Positions 1 to 8,687 of a DNA stretch of 33,926 nucleotides are shown in pieces (positions within the stretch are counted from its first letter, which is position 1; every line of letters begins with the position of its first letter). Both the position numbers and the translations under genes were made by a program. Source of the DNA: JBAXRT01 sp037131065 (lineage in GTDB: Bacteria > Bacteroidota > Bacteroidia > Bacteroidales > FEN-979); NCBI GenBank assembly GCA_037131065.1, contig JBAXRT010000011.1, positions 1 through 33,926 of the forward strand, given 5' to 3'. Under the pieces are notes generated by a model that was not told the origin of the DNA, did no database searches, and saw only the letters and a list, made by a program, of their open reading frames with translations.

Positions 1-608
1 TTAAGATATTTTGAACTGCTGGTAGCGCAAAAGGAGCAGCTGGCTTCAGGGCTGGCGACATCATAAGTGTTTCCGCATTTTGGGCAGACCCAGTAAACAG
101 CAGGAAGTTTGGCTACACCCTTGACATTCAAAGCATTCAGTGCATTCTGGTAAATGACCTGGTGTTTTTTCTCAGTATCCATGGCCCAGCGGAATGACTT
201 GACGGCATCCGTTGCATTGTCACTCTTTGCAGTAGCAATAAAACCAGGGTACATCGTGGTTATCTCGTAGGTTTCTCCCTTGATGGCATCCTCAATGTTC
301 TCCTTTGTGGTTTTTACAGTAAATTCAGGTTTAACAGCATCTGGTTTTTGTCCCATTTTTTCAAGTACAGCTTTGTGGTTTGCAGCATGGATCGCCTCTG
401 ATTTTGAAGTTGCCGAGAACATGGTTGAAATTTGGATAAATCCCTCTTTTTTTGCTTGTTCAGCAAAAGCGGCATATTTGGCGCTTGCTGTGGATTCTCC
501 TTTAAAAGCGGCCTTAAGGTTTTCGATTGTCTTATCAGCAGAGCCTGCCATTGCTGTAAAACATGCACTAATTGAAAGTGCGAGAATTGTCAAAAATAAT
601 CTTTTCAT
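1..608 (-). CDS. Rubrerythrin with N-terminal export signal (3' end cut by window edge)
   Basis: Rubrerythrins are non-haem di-iron proteins that reduce peroxide, with electrons passed through a rubredoxin-like iron site. Reading from the ATG at 606-608, 202 codons are visible before the frame runs off the left edge; the last full codon is Leu, so only a short tail is missing. Di-iron ligands fit the family: E38 in a GES motif, E71xxH74, E112xxE115 and E146xxH149. The C-terminal rubredoxin part has C175PKC178 and C191SFC194. Unusually, residues 1-22 form a signal sequence: Lys-Arg, a hydrophobic core, and ISAC at 13-16 that fits a lipobox. An alternative start at Met20 would give a cytoplasmic protein. 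It lies 28 bp downstream of the DUF2231 gene on the same strand, so the two are probably co-transcribed. The family call is firm; the location is inferred. Confidence 0.9.
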   Translation of the reverse strand, partial: MKRLFLTILALSISACFTAMAGSADKTIENLKAAFKGESTASAKYAAFAEQAKKEGFIQISTMFSATSKSEAIHAANHKAVLEKMGQKPDAVKPEFTVKTTKENIEDAIKGETYEITTMYPGFIATAKSDNATDAVKSFRWAMDTEKKHQVIYQNALNALNVKGVAKLPAVYWVCPKCGNTYDVASPEASCSFCATSSSKYL

Positions 609-636
609 GGTTAGATGTTTTATGGTTAATTAAATG

Positions 637-1056
637 CTACAGGTATTCAATCACTAGGGAGCCTCCCAGGAAACCTGTATAAGAAACAAAAATAAATGCC
701 AGGAAGAAAAGCGCCAGGGGGATGTACTTGTAATTGGTATTTTCATTACCGATGTAAACCAGGATGATCCTGGCTATGGTAGCGATGACAATCGTAACAA
801 GAGTCAACGTCGCAAAAAGTTCATGCTTTTCCCTGAGAAGGCCGGCCTCACCCTCGAGCGGGCTCGTGAGAAAATAACCGGTTCCCCATGCGGCAAGGGC
901 TGCCAGCATACCGAGTATTTCGAGGTAGTAACCTATTTTTGACAGGCAAGGTTCTTTTTTGATGAAAAGGCTGAACAGATCAGCGAGAAACCCGACAATG
1001 ATTAAGGCGATCGGGAAATGAACCAACATGGGATGAAAGTGTTCCGGACTCAGCAT
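637..1056 (-). CDS. DUF2231 family integral membrane protein
   Basis: A 139-residue protein with about four membrane helices (roughly residues 10-32, 41-62, 76-98 and 110-132). The N-terminus has the HPMLVHFPIAL signature that defines DUF2231 (HPxxVHFPIA), a family of small membrane proteins whose biochemical role is not established; the conserved histidines have led to suggestions of haem or metal binding. The ATG at 1054-1056 begins right before this signature, so the start is well supported. It is the first gene of a probable two-gene unit with the exported rubrerythrin and is divergent from dnaE. A TATATTTG box at 1073-1080 on the minus strand is a good candidate promoter. Confidence 0.85.
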   Translation of the reverse strand: MLSPEHFHPMLVHFPIALIIVGFLADLFSLFIKKEPCLSKIGYYLEILGMLAALAAWGTGYFLTSPLEGEAGLLREKHELFATLTLVTIVIATIARIILVYIGNENTNYKYIPLALFFLAFIFVSYTGFLGGSLVIEYL

Positions 1057-1072
1057 AAGGTTTATTTTTTTA

Positions 1073-1080
1073 CAAATATA
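1073..1080 (-). promoter_or_regulatory. Bacteroidota-type -7 box for the DUF2231/rubrerythrin unit
   Basis: On the minus strand this reads TATATTTG, a full match to the Bacteroidota -7 consensus TAnnTTTG. It lies 16 nt upstream of the DUF2231 ATG. No clear -33 TTTG is seen at the usual spacing. Confidence 0.5.
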
Positions 1081-1138
1081 GTAAAAATCTTTCTTTTTTA
1101 TTAGTTATTAACATCCAATTTTCCCTTGGGATTTTGCT

Positions 1139-1146
1139 TAATTTTG
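1139..1146 (+). promoter_or_regulatory. Bacteroidota-type -7 box for dnaE
   Basis: TAATTTTG matches TAnnTTTG. Transcription would begin near 1152, upstream of the ATG at 1179. The frame is open back to a TTG at 1134, but that codon lies upstream of the predicted transcript start, so this box helps decide the dnaE start. Confidence 0.5.
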
Positions 1147-1178
1147 CTGTTCCGATAGACTATATTTCTCTTCAACCC

Positions 1179-4100
1179 ATGATGGATTTTATTCATTTAC
1201 ACGTACATACGCAATATTCAATTCTCGATGGAGCCTGCAGGATTAAGGACATGATCCGGAAGGCCACTGAACTGGGAATGAAGGGTGTTGCCATCACCGA
1301 TCATGGGAATCTTTTCGGGGTAAAAGAGTTCTATGAAGCAGCTTCTGCCCAGAAGGGTTTCATGCCTATCATCGGCTGTGAAACCTATGTTGCTAGAAGG
1401 AGTCTTTACGACAGGACTGAGATAATCGACAGGAAAGGCGATCATCTGATCTTACTTGCCAGAAATGCAAAAGGTTATCACAACCTCATCAAGCTTATTT
1501 CTACAGCCTGGGTCAAAGGACATTATTTCAAGCCCCGTATAGACAAGGAGTTGCTTTTTGCCCATCACGAAGGACTTATCGCCTCAAGCGCCTGCCTGGC
1601 AGGAGAGATTCCCCGGGCCATTCTGGCAGGGAATATCGCGAAGGCTGAATCTTCCATTCGGGAATACAAAGAGGTGTTTGGGGATGATTTTTACCTCGAG
1701 GTGATGCGTCATCCCGCAACCGATCCAACCAGGGACATGGATGTCTTCAAGAGACAAACCGCAGTTAACAAGGTATTAAAGGAGTTGTCGGAAAGGATGC
1801 AGGTTAAGTTGCTTGCAACGAATGATGTTCACTTTCTCAACGAGGCAGATGCTGAGGCTCATGACCGTCTCCTTTGCGTTAATACGGGAAAACTTTTCGA
1901 TGATCCTGACCGTCTGAGATATACAGGGCAGGAGTGGTTCAAGAGCGCCCAGGAGATGGAGCAGCTTTTCAGTGATATCCCGGAGGCAGTTGAAAACACC
2001 ATGGAGGTCCTCGGAAAGATTGAGCTCTTCAAGCTCGACCGTGAACCGATCATGCCGGATTTTCCACTTCCCGAAGGATTCCAGGACCCCGACGAGTATC
2101 TCAGGCATCTTACCTATGAAGGGGCAAAGCGACGGTATCACAGTATTACCGATGAGATCAGGGACCGGATCGATTTTGAACTCGGGACCATTAAAAAGAT
2201 GGGTTTTCCCGGCTATTTTCTCATTGTTCAGGATTTCCTCAATGCGGCAAGGGAGATGGGAGTCATTGTCGGGCCCGGCAGAGGGTCCGCAGCGGGTTCT
2301 GTCGTAGCCTACTGCACAAGGATCACCGATGTTGATCCATTGCAGTACGATCTGCTGTTTGAAAGGTTTCTTAATCCAGACAGGATCTCCATGCCTGATA
2401 TCGATATCGATTTTGATGAGGACGGCAGGGACAGGGTCCTGAAATATGTCGTAGAAAAATATGGGACGGATAAAGTCGCCCAGGTCATTACTTTCGGAAC
2501 CATGGCTGCCAAAGGGGCGATCAGGGATGTGGCCAGGGTGCACCAGATGCCGCTGGATGAGGTGAACCGGCTGTGCAAGCTTGTCCCCGGGAGACCAGGT
2601 ATTTCCCTGAAAATTGCATACGAAGAGGTCCCTGAACTGAAAGCAGCCAGGATGTCTTCAGCCAAGCTGCTTTCAGAGACCTTGAAATATGCCGAAAGTC
2701 TGGAGGGTTCGATCCGCCAGACCGGTCTACATGCCTGCGGGATCATCATCGGTAAGGATGATCTGACAGAACATATCCCAGTGATGAGGGTCAAGGACTC
2801 CCAGCTGCTGGTGACCCAGTTCGATGGTGATTATATCGAAAAGGTTGGAATGCTGAAGATGGATTTCCTTGGACTGAAAACGCTTGCCATCATCAATGAT
2901 GCCCTCAAGATCATCAAACTTTCCAAGGAGGTTGACATTGATATTGAGAACATTCCACTGGACGATCAGAAGACCTATGAATTATTCAGCAACGGGAAGA
3001 CTACCGGCATTTTCCAGTTTGAGTCGGATGGAATGAAAAAGTATCTGCGCGAACTCAAGCCGAATAAGATCGAGGACCTGATAGCCATGAATGCACTTTA
3101 TCGTCCGGGCCCGATGGAGTATATTCCGAGTTTCATCAACCGAAAGCATGGGAAGGAGAAGATCGTATACGATATCCCTGAAATGGAGAAGTATCTGAAG
3201 GATACATACGGAATTACCGTTTACCAGGAACAGGTTATGCTGCTTTCACAGCTGCTGGCCGGATTCACAAAGGGAGAGGCCGACTCATTGCGGAAGGCCA
3301 TGGGCAAGAAGATCGAGCACCTGATGAATGAATTGAAACCGAAATTCTTCGATGGCTGCAGGAAAAACGGACACGACGAGAGCATTGTCAATAAGATCTG
3401 GAAAGATTGGGAGGCCTTTGCGAACTATGCCTTCAATAAATCACATTCCACTTGTTACGCCTATGTTGCTTACCGCCAGGCATACCTGAAAGCCCATTAT
3501 CCTGCAGAGTTCATGGCTGCCGTGCTAAGCAGGAATCTGAACGATTTAAAGGAGATCACCCTCTTTCTTGACGAATGCAAGCGGTTACAGATCCCTGTGC
3601 TCGGCCCGGATATCAACGAGAGCGTTTCGACCTTTGTAACAAATAAGAAAGGGGAGATCAGGTTTGGCATGGCCGGGATTAAAAACGTCGGTGAGGCGGC
3701 AGTGCAAAGTATCATTGAGGAGCGTGGCAGGAATGGCCCCTTTACCAGTATTTTCGATCTTTCAAAGAGGATCAATGCGCATACGGTCAACAAACGTTGC
3801 CTTGAATCGCTGGCAAAAGCAGGGGCATTCGACTGCTTCGAAGGAACACACCGGGCACAGTATTTTTATCAGGAAAACAGCGACGACCCGATCTTTCTTG
3901 AAAAAATTATCCGGCATGCAACGGAATACCACCTCAGAAAAGATTCTATGCAGCAATCCCTGTTCGGGGATGCAGAGGAGGTGCAACTGAAAGAACTGAG
4001 TCTGCCGGAATGCCGTCCCTTGAGCAAGCTTGAACAACTGAAGTTTGAGAAGGAGATCGCCGGGTTTTACATGAGCGGACATCCCCTGGATTATTACACT

Positions 4101-4676
4101 CTCGAGTTAGACAACTTTTGCAACGTCACCATAGATGATCTGAAACAGGATCTGAAAGTTTTTAAGGGTAAGGAGGTAACCTTTGCCGGGATCGTGATCG
4201 ATAAGACCCATAAGGTTGGCAAAAATGGTAAGCCATACGGATCCTTTGTTGTTGAAGATTATTATAATTTTATCACACTTTCTGTTTTTTCCGAGGAGTA
4301 CCTGAAATGGAGACACCTGCTGGATGAAGGTCAGTATATATTTATAAAAGCACGTATCGAACCGCGGTTTGACAATCCTGACCAATTGGTTCTGCGCATC
4401 AGCAACATAATACTCCTGTCTGAGGTGGCAGAGAAATTCTCAAAACTCCTTCTGATTACTTTAAAGCTTGATGCAGTAACCGGTGTGACGGTTGACCATC
4501 TTTGCGAGATGGCCAGAAATGTAAAAGGCAAGTGTCTTATGAAAGTCAGGATCTTTGATGAGGGTGAGAACCTTTCGATTGAGCTTCCCTCCAAAAAATT
4601 CAGGGTAAATGCCAAGGAGATGATCCATACCCTGGAAAGGTGGCCTGATATACAGACAAGGATCTTTTCGGATTAA
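1179..4676 (+). CDS. dnaE: DNA polymerase III subunit alpha
   Basis: Catalytic alpha subunit of the replicative DNA polymerase. About 1165 residues, a normal length for DnaE. The N-terminus is the PHP domain, opening with HLHVHTQYS a few residues after the start. The palm domain has PDIDIDFD with the likely catalytic aspartates D407 and D409, and a third at D562 in MDFLGLKT. A helix-hairpin-helix region follows (GIKNVGEAA), then an OB fold near the C-terminus (about residues 985-1090). The frame extends upstream to a TTG at 1134, but family members begin just before the HLHVH motif and the -7 box sits inside that extension. ATG 1179 is used; the adjacent ATG at 1182 is equally possible. The thioredoxin gene follows 74 bp downstream. 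Confidence 0.97.
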   Translation: MMDFIHLHVHTQYSILDGACRIKDMIRKATELGMKGVAITDHGNLFGVKEFYEAASAQKGFMPIIGCETYVARRSLYDRTEIIDRKGDHLILLARNAKGYHNLIKLISTAWVKGHYFKPRIDKELLFAHHEGLIASSACLAGEIPRAILAGNIAKAESSIREYKEVFGDDFYLEVMRHPATDPTRDMDVFKRQTAVNKVLKELSERMQVKLLATNDVHFLNEADAEAHDRLLCVNTGKLFDDPDRLRYTGQEWFKSAQEMEQLFSDIPEAVENTMEVLGKIELFKLDREPIMPDFPLPEGFQDPDEYLRHLTYEGAKRRYHSITDEIRDRIDFELGTIKKMGFPGYFLIVQDFLNAAREMGVIVGPGRGSAAGSVVAYCTRITDVDPLQYDLLFERFLNPDRISMPDIDIDFDEDGRDRVLKYVVEKYGTDKVAQVITFGTMAAKGAIRDVARVHQMPLDEVNRLCKLVPGRPGISLKIAYEEVPELKAARMSSAKLLSETLKYAESLEGSIRQTGLHACGIIIGKDDLTEHIPVMRVKDSQLLVTQFDGDYIEKVGMLKMDFLGLKTLAIINDALKIIKLSKEVDIDIENIPLDDQKTYELFSNGKTTGIFQFESDGMKKYLRELKPNKIEDLIAMNALYRPGPMEYIPSFINRKHGKEKIVYDIPEMEKYLKDTYGITVYQEQVMLLSQLLAGFTKGEADSLRKAMGKKIEHLMNELKPKFFDGCRKNGHDESIVNKIWKDWEAFANYAFNKSHSTCYAYVAYRQAYLKAHYPAEFMAAVLSRNLNDLKEITLFLDECKRLQIPVLGPDINESVSTFVTNKKGEIRFGMAGIKNVGEAAVQSIIEERGRNGPFTSIFDLSKRINAHTVNKRCLESLAKAGAFDCFEGTHRAQYFYQENSDDPIFLEKIIRHATEYHLRKDSMQQSLFGDAEEVQLKELSLPECRPLSKLEQLKFEKEIAGFYMSGHPLDYYTLELDNFCNVTIDDLKQDLKVFKGKEVTFAGIVIDKTHKVGKNGKPYGSFVVEDYYNFITLSVFSEEYLKWRHLLDEGQYIFIKARIEPRFDNPDQLVLRISNIILLSEVAEKFSKLLLITLKLDAVTGVTVDHLCEMARNVKGKCLMKVRIFDEGENLSIELPSKKFRVNAKEMIHTLERWPDIQTRIFSD

Positions 4677-4708
4677 TAGAAAGGCATTTTTGGATAGCAT
4701 TTTTTTGT

Positions 4709-4716
4709 TAATTTCG
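4709..4716 (+). promoter_or_regulatory. Possible -7 box for trxA
   Basis: TAATTTCG is one base off TAnnTTTG. A TTTTTG lies at 4687-4692, with a spacing (16 nt) somewhat short for the -33/-7 pair. The ATG of the thioredoxin gene is 35 nt downstream. This is a weak call. Confidence 0.3.
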
Positions 4717-4750
4717 TGGATCAATTCATCATCATTCAAATCTCTCTTTT

Positions 4751-5068
4751 ATGGTTGAAATTTTAACGGATGCAAACTTCAACGAAAAGGTCATCCAATC
4801 TGAAAAACTGGCCATTGTCGATCTTTCAGCCGAGTGGTGCGGGCCCTGCAGGATGGTCTCTCCGATCATTCATGAACTTGCTGAGGAATACAAGGATCGG
4901 GTGGTTGTCGGTGAGCTTAACGTAGATGAAAACCCTGCAACTACCGCATTATACAAAGTCAGAAATATTCCGACGGTTCTCTTTATAAAGGGCGGACAAC
5001 TTGTTGATAAACAGGTGGGTGCTGTTCCTAAAGCCTCTTATAAGATCCTGATTGAAAAGCATATCTGA
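4751..5068 (+). CDS. trxA: Thioredoxin
   Basis: A 105-residue single-domain thioredoxin, the usual size. The redox-active W29-C30-G-P-C33 motif and the cis-proline loop NIPTVLFIKGG are both present, as is the DENP segment typical of the central strand region. There is no signal peptide, so it is a cytoplasmic protein-disulfide reductase. Its last 17 nt overlap the start of the DUF58 gene in another frame, which suggests translational coupling. A degenerate -7 box lies in the 74-bp gap after dnaE, so it may be transcribed separately from or together with dnaE. Confidence 0.95.
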   Translation: MVEILTDANFNEKVIQSEKLAIVDLSAEWCGPCRMVSPIIHELAEEYKDRVVVGELNVDENPATTALYKVRNIPTVLFIKGGQLVDKQVGAVPKASYKILIEKHI

Positions 5069-5999
5069 TCCGGTCATTGACAAAAGCCGCCTGGAGCAGT
5101 TCTCATCCCTTGAGTTTCTTGCCCGGCAGGTTGTTGAAGGATTCATTACCGGGTTGCACAAAAGTCCTTTTCATGGATTTTCTGTAGAGTTTGCCGAGCA
5201 CAGGCTATATAACTCAGGGGAATCGATAAGGAACCTGGACTGGAAATTATATGGACGCACCGACCGGCTCTATGTCAAACGGTATGAGGAGGAGACAAAC
5301 CTCCGCTGCCAGGTCATGATCGACAACTCCTCCTCCATGCATTATCCAGTCATTGACAGACCCGATATTGACCATCCGAACAAGATCCTGTTTTCTGTTC
5401 ACATCGCAGCTGCCCTGATCTATCTTTTCCGTAAGCAAAGGGATGCAGCCGGCATAAGTGTTTTCTCCGATAAGGTGGAATTTCATTCCGAGAGCAAATC
5501 GAGCTCTCTCCATCACAAGTACTTGTTCCAGGAACTCGAGAAACTCCTGGTGCCTATGGCTGCCGGGACCAGGAAGCAAACAGCGGTTACAGATTCCCTC
5601 CATGAGCTGGCCGAGCGTATTCACAAGCGTTCACTTGTGATCATCTTCAGTGATATGTTTGAAAATATTGCAGACCCCGAAGGTGTCTTCTCTGCCCTGC
5701 AGCACCTTAAACACAACAAACATGAGGTTATCCTGTTCCATATTACGGATAAAAGAACGGAGATAGATTTCGATTTTGAGAACCGTCCTTACAAGTTCAT
5801 CGACATTGAGTCGGGAGAGCAGATCCGGGTGCTGCCATCAAGGCTGAAGTCACAATATCTGAAATCAATCGCAGAATTCAAACAAAAGCTTACCCTCCGC
5901 TGTGGCCAGTATCACATCGATCTTGTCGAAACAGATGTAAGCAGTGGCTTTGAGCAGGTGCTCCTGCCATACCTGGTCAAACGCAGTAAATTATTCTGA
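5052..5999 (+). CDS. DUF58 (von Willebrand A-like) protein
   Basis: A 315-residue DUF58 protein. The family signature NLDWKLYGRTDRLYVKRYEEETN spans residues 61-83 in two parts (LDW...RTD, then YVK.YEEE). It is followed by a VWA-like fold whose metal site D91-N-S93-S-S95 fits the MIDAS pattern DxSxS. DUF58 proteins normally act with a MoxR-type AAA ATPase, often in aerotolerance (Bat) operons; no MoxR gene is in this window. The chosen start is TTG at 5052, overlapping trxA by 17 nt, because conserved family sequence begins within the first 20 residues and the next ATG (5173) would remove it. There is no membrane segment, so it is probably cytoplasmic. Function is not established. Confidence 0.85.
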   Translation: MKSISDPVIDKSRLEQFSSLEFLARQVVEGFITGLHKSPFHGFSVEFAEHRLYNSGESIRNLDWKLYGRTDRLYVKRYEEETNLRCQVMIDNSSSMHYPVIDRPDIDHPNKILFSVHIAAALIYLFRKQRDAAGISVFSDKVEFHSESKSSSLHHKYLFQELEKLLVPMAAGTRKQTAVTDSLHELAERIHKRSLVIIFSDMFENIADPEGVFSALQHLKHNKHEVILFHITDKRTEIDFDFENRPYKFIDIESGEQIRVLPSRLKSQYLKSIAEFKQKLTLRCGQYHIDLVETDVSSGFEQVLLPYLVKRSKLF

Positions 6000-6002
6000 C
6001 CG

Positions 6003-6019
6003 TAATTTTGCTAATTTTG
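6003..6019 (+). promoter_or_regulatory. Two tandem -7 boxes upstream of valS
   Basis: TAATTTTG occurs twice, at 6003-6010 and 6012-6019, each a full match to TAnnTTTG. The first begins 3 nt after the DUF58 stop codon. The valS ATG at 6046 is 26 nt past the second box. No convincing -33 element is visible. Confidence 0.5.
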
Positions 6020-6045
6020 CCCCTTTAATTGTTAACTTATTTTTC

Positions 6046-8685
6046 ATGGAGATTGCATCCAAATACGATCCTTCAAAGGTTGAGAACAAGTGGTATGCAT
6101 ATTGGCTTGAACATGGTTTTTTCAGGTCTGTACCCGACGGAAGGGAACCTTACTGCATTGTAATACCCCCCCCGAATGTAACAGGCGTCCTGCATATGGG
6201 GCATATGCTGAACAATACCATTCAGGATGTGATGGTGCGAAGGGCACGGATGCAAGGTAAAAATGCATGCTGGGTTCCCGGTACCGATCACGCGTCGATT
6301 GCTACGGAAGCAAAGGTAGTATCAAAGCTTAAAGAGAGCGGGATAGACAAGAACAGCCTTACCCGCGAAGAGTTTCTGCAGCATGCCTGGGAATGGAAGA
6401 ACAAGCACGGCGGGATCATCCTGGAACAGCTCAAGAAGCTTGGAGCCTCCTGTGACTGGGAGAGGACAAGGTTCACCATGGATGAAGCGCTCTATGATTC
6501 GGTCATCGATGTTTTTATTGACCTTTACCGCAAAGGACTTATTTACCGGGGCGCAAGAATGGTCAACTGGGATTCCAGGGCTTTGACGGCAGTTTCGGAT
6601 GAGGAGGTGATCTATAAGGAGCAGCAAACGAAACTCTATTATGTCCGGTACCAGGTGGAAGGCTTGTCGGATCAATGGGTGACGGTTGCAACCACAAGAC
6701 CAGAGACCATACTCGGAGATACGGCTATTTGTGTTCATCCTGACGATGACCGTTATCACCATCTTAAGGGCAAGAAGATCCTGGTTCCTCTTATCAACAG
6801 ACCGATCCCTGTCATTTTTGACGAGTATGTCGACCGTGGCTTCGGGACCGGAGCGCTGAAGGTAACACCTGCCCATGATATCAATGATTACAATCTTGGT
6901 CTGAAATATAAGCTGGAGGTGATCGACACCTTCAACCCCGACGGCACCATGAGTGAGGCTGCACAGTTGTTTGTCGGGGAAAATCGTTTTGTGGTCAGAA
7001 AAAAGATTACCCGTGAACTGGAGAAAGCAGGGCACCTTGTCAAGACCGAGGATTATAATAATAAAGTCGGCTATTCGGAAAGAACGGATGAGCCCATTGA
7101 ACCCCGTATTTCGGTACAATGGTTCCTCAGTATGAAAGAGCTGGCTGCACCAGCTTTGGAACTCGTTGAAAATGACTCAGTGAAGTTCCACCCGGTAAAA
7201 TACAAAAACATGTACCGCCACTGGATGGAAAATGTTACCGACTGGTGTATTTCCCGTCAGCTCTGGTGGGGCCACAGGATCCCGGCATATTACCTTCCTG
7301 ATGGCGATATCATCCTGGCAAAATCGAAGGAGGAAGCACTATCAGCTGCAAGGTCGGCCGAAAAGTGGAGAGGTATCAAAGATGCCGAGCTGAGGCAGGA
7401 TGACGATGTCCTTGATACCTGGTTCTCTTCGTGGCTGTGGCCCATATCTGTTTTTGACGGTCTGAGGGATCCTGAAAATCCTGATATCAGATATTACTAT
7501 CCGACCAATGACCTGGTCACTGCGCCGGAGATCATATTCTTCTGGGTTGCCAGGATGATCATGGCGGGTTGGGAATACCGGAAGGAAGTCCCGTTTAAGA
7601 ATGTTTACTTTACCGGTATCGTTCGCGATAAGCAGGGCAGGAAGATGTCAAAATCGCTTGGCAACTCGCCGGAACCACTTGAGTTAATTAAAAACCATGG
7701 TGCCGATGCCGTTCGTCTCGGAATGCTTCTTTGTTCTCCTGCAGGAAATGATCTGCTTTATGACGAGTCCCTGATAGAACAGGGTCGGAATTTCTGTAAT
7801 AAGATCTGGAATGCCATGCGCCTGATCAAGGGGTGGTCCATTAACCTGAATCTGAGTCAACCGGAAGAAAACGAGATCTCTGTTGAGTGGTTCAGGGCTG
7901 TGTTCAATGATGCACTGGCAAATATCAATTCCCTGACCGCCTCATACAGGCTTTCGGAGGCCCTGATGGCGATATATAAATTGGTTTGGGATGATTTCTG
8001 TTCCTGGTTCCTCGAGATGATCAAACCTGCCTATCAGCACCCAGTTGATCCCAAGACGCTGGAAGCCGCCATTGAGTTCTTTGAACAACTCATCCGTGTC
8101 CTTCATCCTTTCATGCCCTTTATCACTGAGGAGATCTGGCATCATATCCGGGTAAGGAAAACAGGAGAAACAATTATGCATGAAACCTTGCCTGCCGGGG
8201 GAGATTATGACCGGTCGCTCATTGGGAAATTTTCAATCGTTGAGGAGGTGATCATTGCCATACGTAACATTAGGAAGGAGCAGAATATTCCCCAGAAAGA
8301 TCCGATCCGTCTTTTTGTAAAGAAGAACTTTAATGAGGAACCGGATACTACCTTCGACAGAGTAGGTTGTAAATTATGCAATATTTCCGAAATGGGATAT
8401 GTTGAAGAGAAGGTTGACAATGCCATCGGTTTTGTTGTCGGATCAACCGAGTTTTTCATTCCCCACCTGATCCGGATTGATGCAGGTGCCGAGATCGCTA
8501 AGTTGCAGGAGGAACTTAAGTACACTCAAGGGTTCCTGGCATCCGTGGACAAAAAACTGGGTAACGAAAAATTTGTGAAAAACGCCCCGGAGAATGTCCT
8601 TGCCAATGAGCAGAAGAAGAAAGCAGATGCCGAATCACGGATAAGGATCCTGGAACAGCAGATCATGGTTCTTGAGAAGACGTGA
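6046..8685 (+). CDS. valS: Valine--tRNA ligase
   Basis: Class I aminoacyl-tRNA synthetase charging tRNA-Val. 879 residues from the ATG at 6046. The HIGH-type motif is HMGH at 50-53, preceded by PPPNVTG. The KMSKS motif is at 533-537. CWVPGTDHASIATE is the ValRS form of the segment that separates it from IleRS and LeuRS. The editing (CP1) domain has TTRPETILGDTA. The C-terminus (about 815-879) is the charged coiled-coil arm specific to ValRS. The frame is open upstream to 5944 inside the DUF58 gene, but that extension has no family sequence and contains the promoter boxes, so it is rejected. The stop lies only 2 bp from the convergent YeiH-type gene. Confidence 0.97.
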   Translation: MEIASKYDPSKVENKWYAYWLEHGFFRSVPDGREPYCIVIPPPNVTGVLHMGHMLNNTIQDVMVRRARMQGKNACWVPGTDHASIATEAKVVSKLKESGIDKNSLTREEFLQHAWEWKNKHGGIILEQLKKLGASCDWERTRFTMDEALYDSVIDVFIDLYRKGLIYRGARMVNWDSRALTAVSDEEVIYKEQQTKLYYVRYQVEGLSDQWVTVATTRPETILGDTAICVHPDDDRYHHLKGKKILVPLINRPIPVIFDEYVDRGFGTGALKVTPAHDINDYNLGLKYKLEVIDTFNPDGTMSEAAQLFVGENRFVVRKKITRELEKAGHLVKTEDYNNKVGYSERTDEPIEPRISVQWFLSMKELAAPALELVENDSVKFHPVKYKNMYRHWMENVTDWCISRQLWWGHRIPAYYLPDGDIILAKSKEEALSAARSAEKWRGIKDAELRQDDDVLDTWFSSWLWPISVFDGLRDPENPDIRYYYPTNDLVTAPEIIFFWVARMIMAGWEYRKEVPFKNVYFTGIVRDKQGRKMSKSLGNSPEPLELIKNHGADAVRLGMLLCSPAGNDLLYDESLIEQGRNFCNKIWNAMRLIKGWSINLNLSQPEENEISVEWFRAVFNDALANINSLTASYRLSEALMAIYKLVWDDFCSWFLEMIKPAYQHPVDPKTLEAAIEFFEQLIRVLHPFMPFITEEIWHHIRVRKTGETIMHETLPAGGDYDRSLIGKFSIVEEVIIAIRNIRKEQNIPQKDPIRLFVKKNFNEEPDTTFDRVGCKLCNISEMGYVEEKVDNAIGFVVGSTEFFIPHLIRIDAGAEIAKLQEELKYTQGFLASVDKKLGNEKFVKNAPENVLANEQKKKADAESRIRILEQQIMVLEKT

Positions 8686-8687
8686 AG

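Noticed and set aside
1134..1178. N-terminal extension of dnaE from a TTG codon
   Set aside because: It contains the TAATTTTG promoter box, and DnaE proteins begin just before the HLHVHT motif.
1776..2543. 255-codon open frame on the minus strand inside dnaE
   Set aside because: It is antisense to strongly conserved polymerase sequence and has no recognisable protein features.
5944..6045. Upstream extension of valS
   Set aside because: It overlaps the DUF58 gene end and spans the two promoter boxes; no synthetase homology.
6322..7119. 265-codon open frame antisense to valS
   Set aside because: A shadow of the conserved ValRS coding region with no family features.
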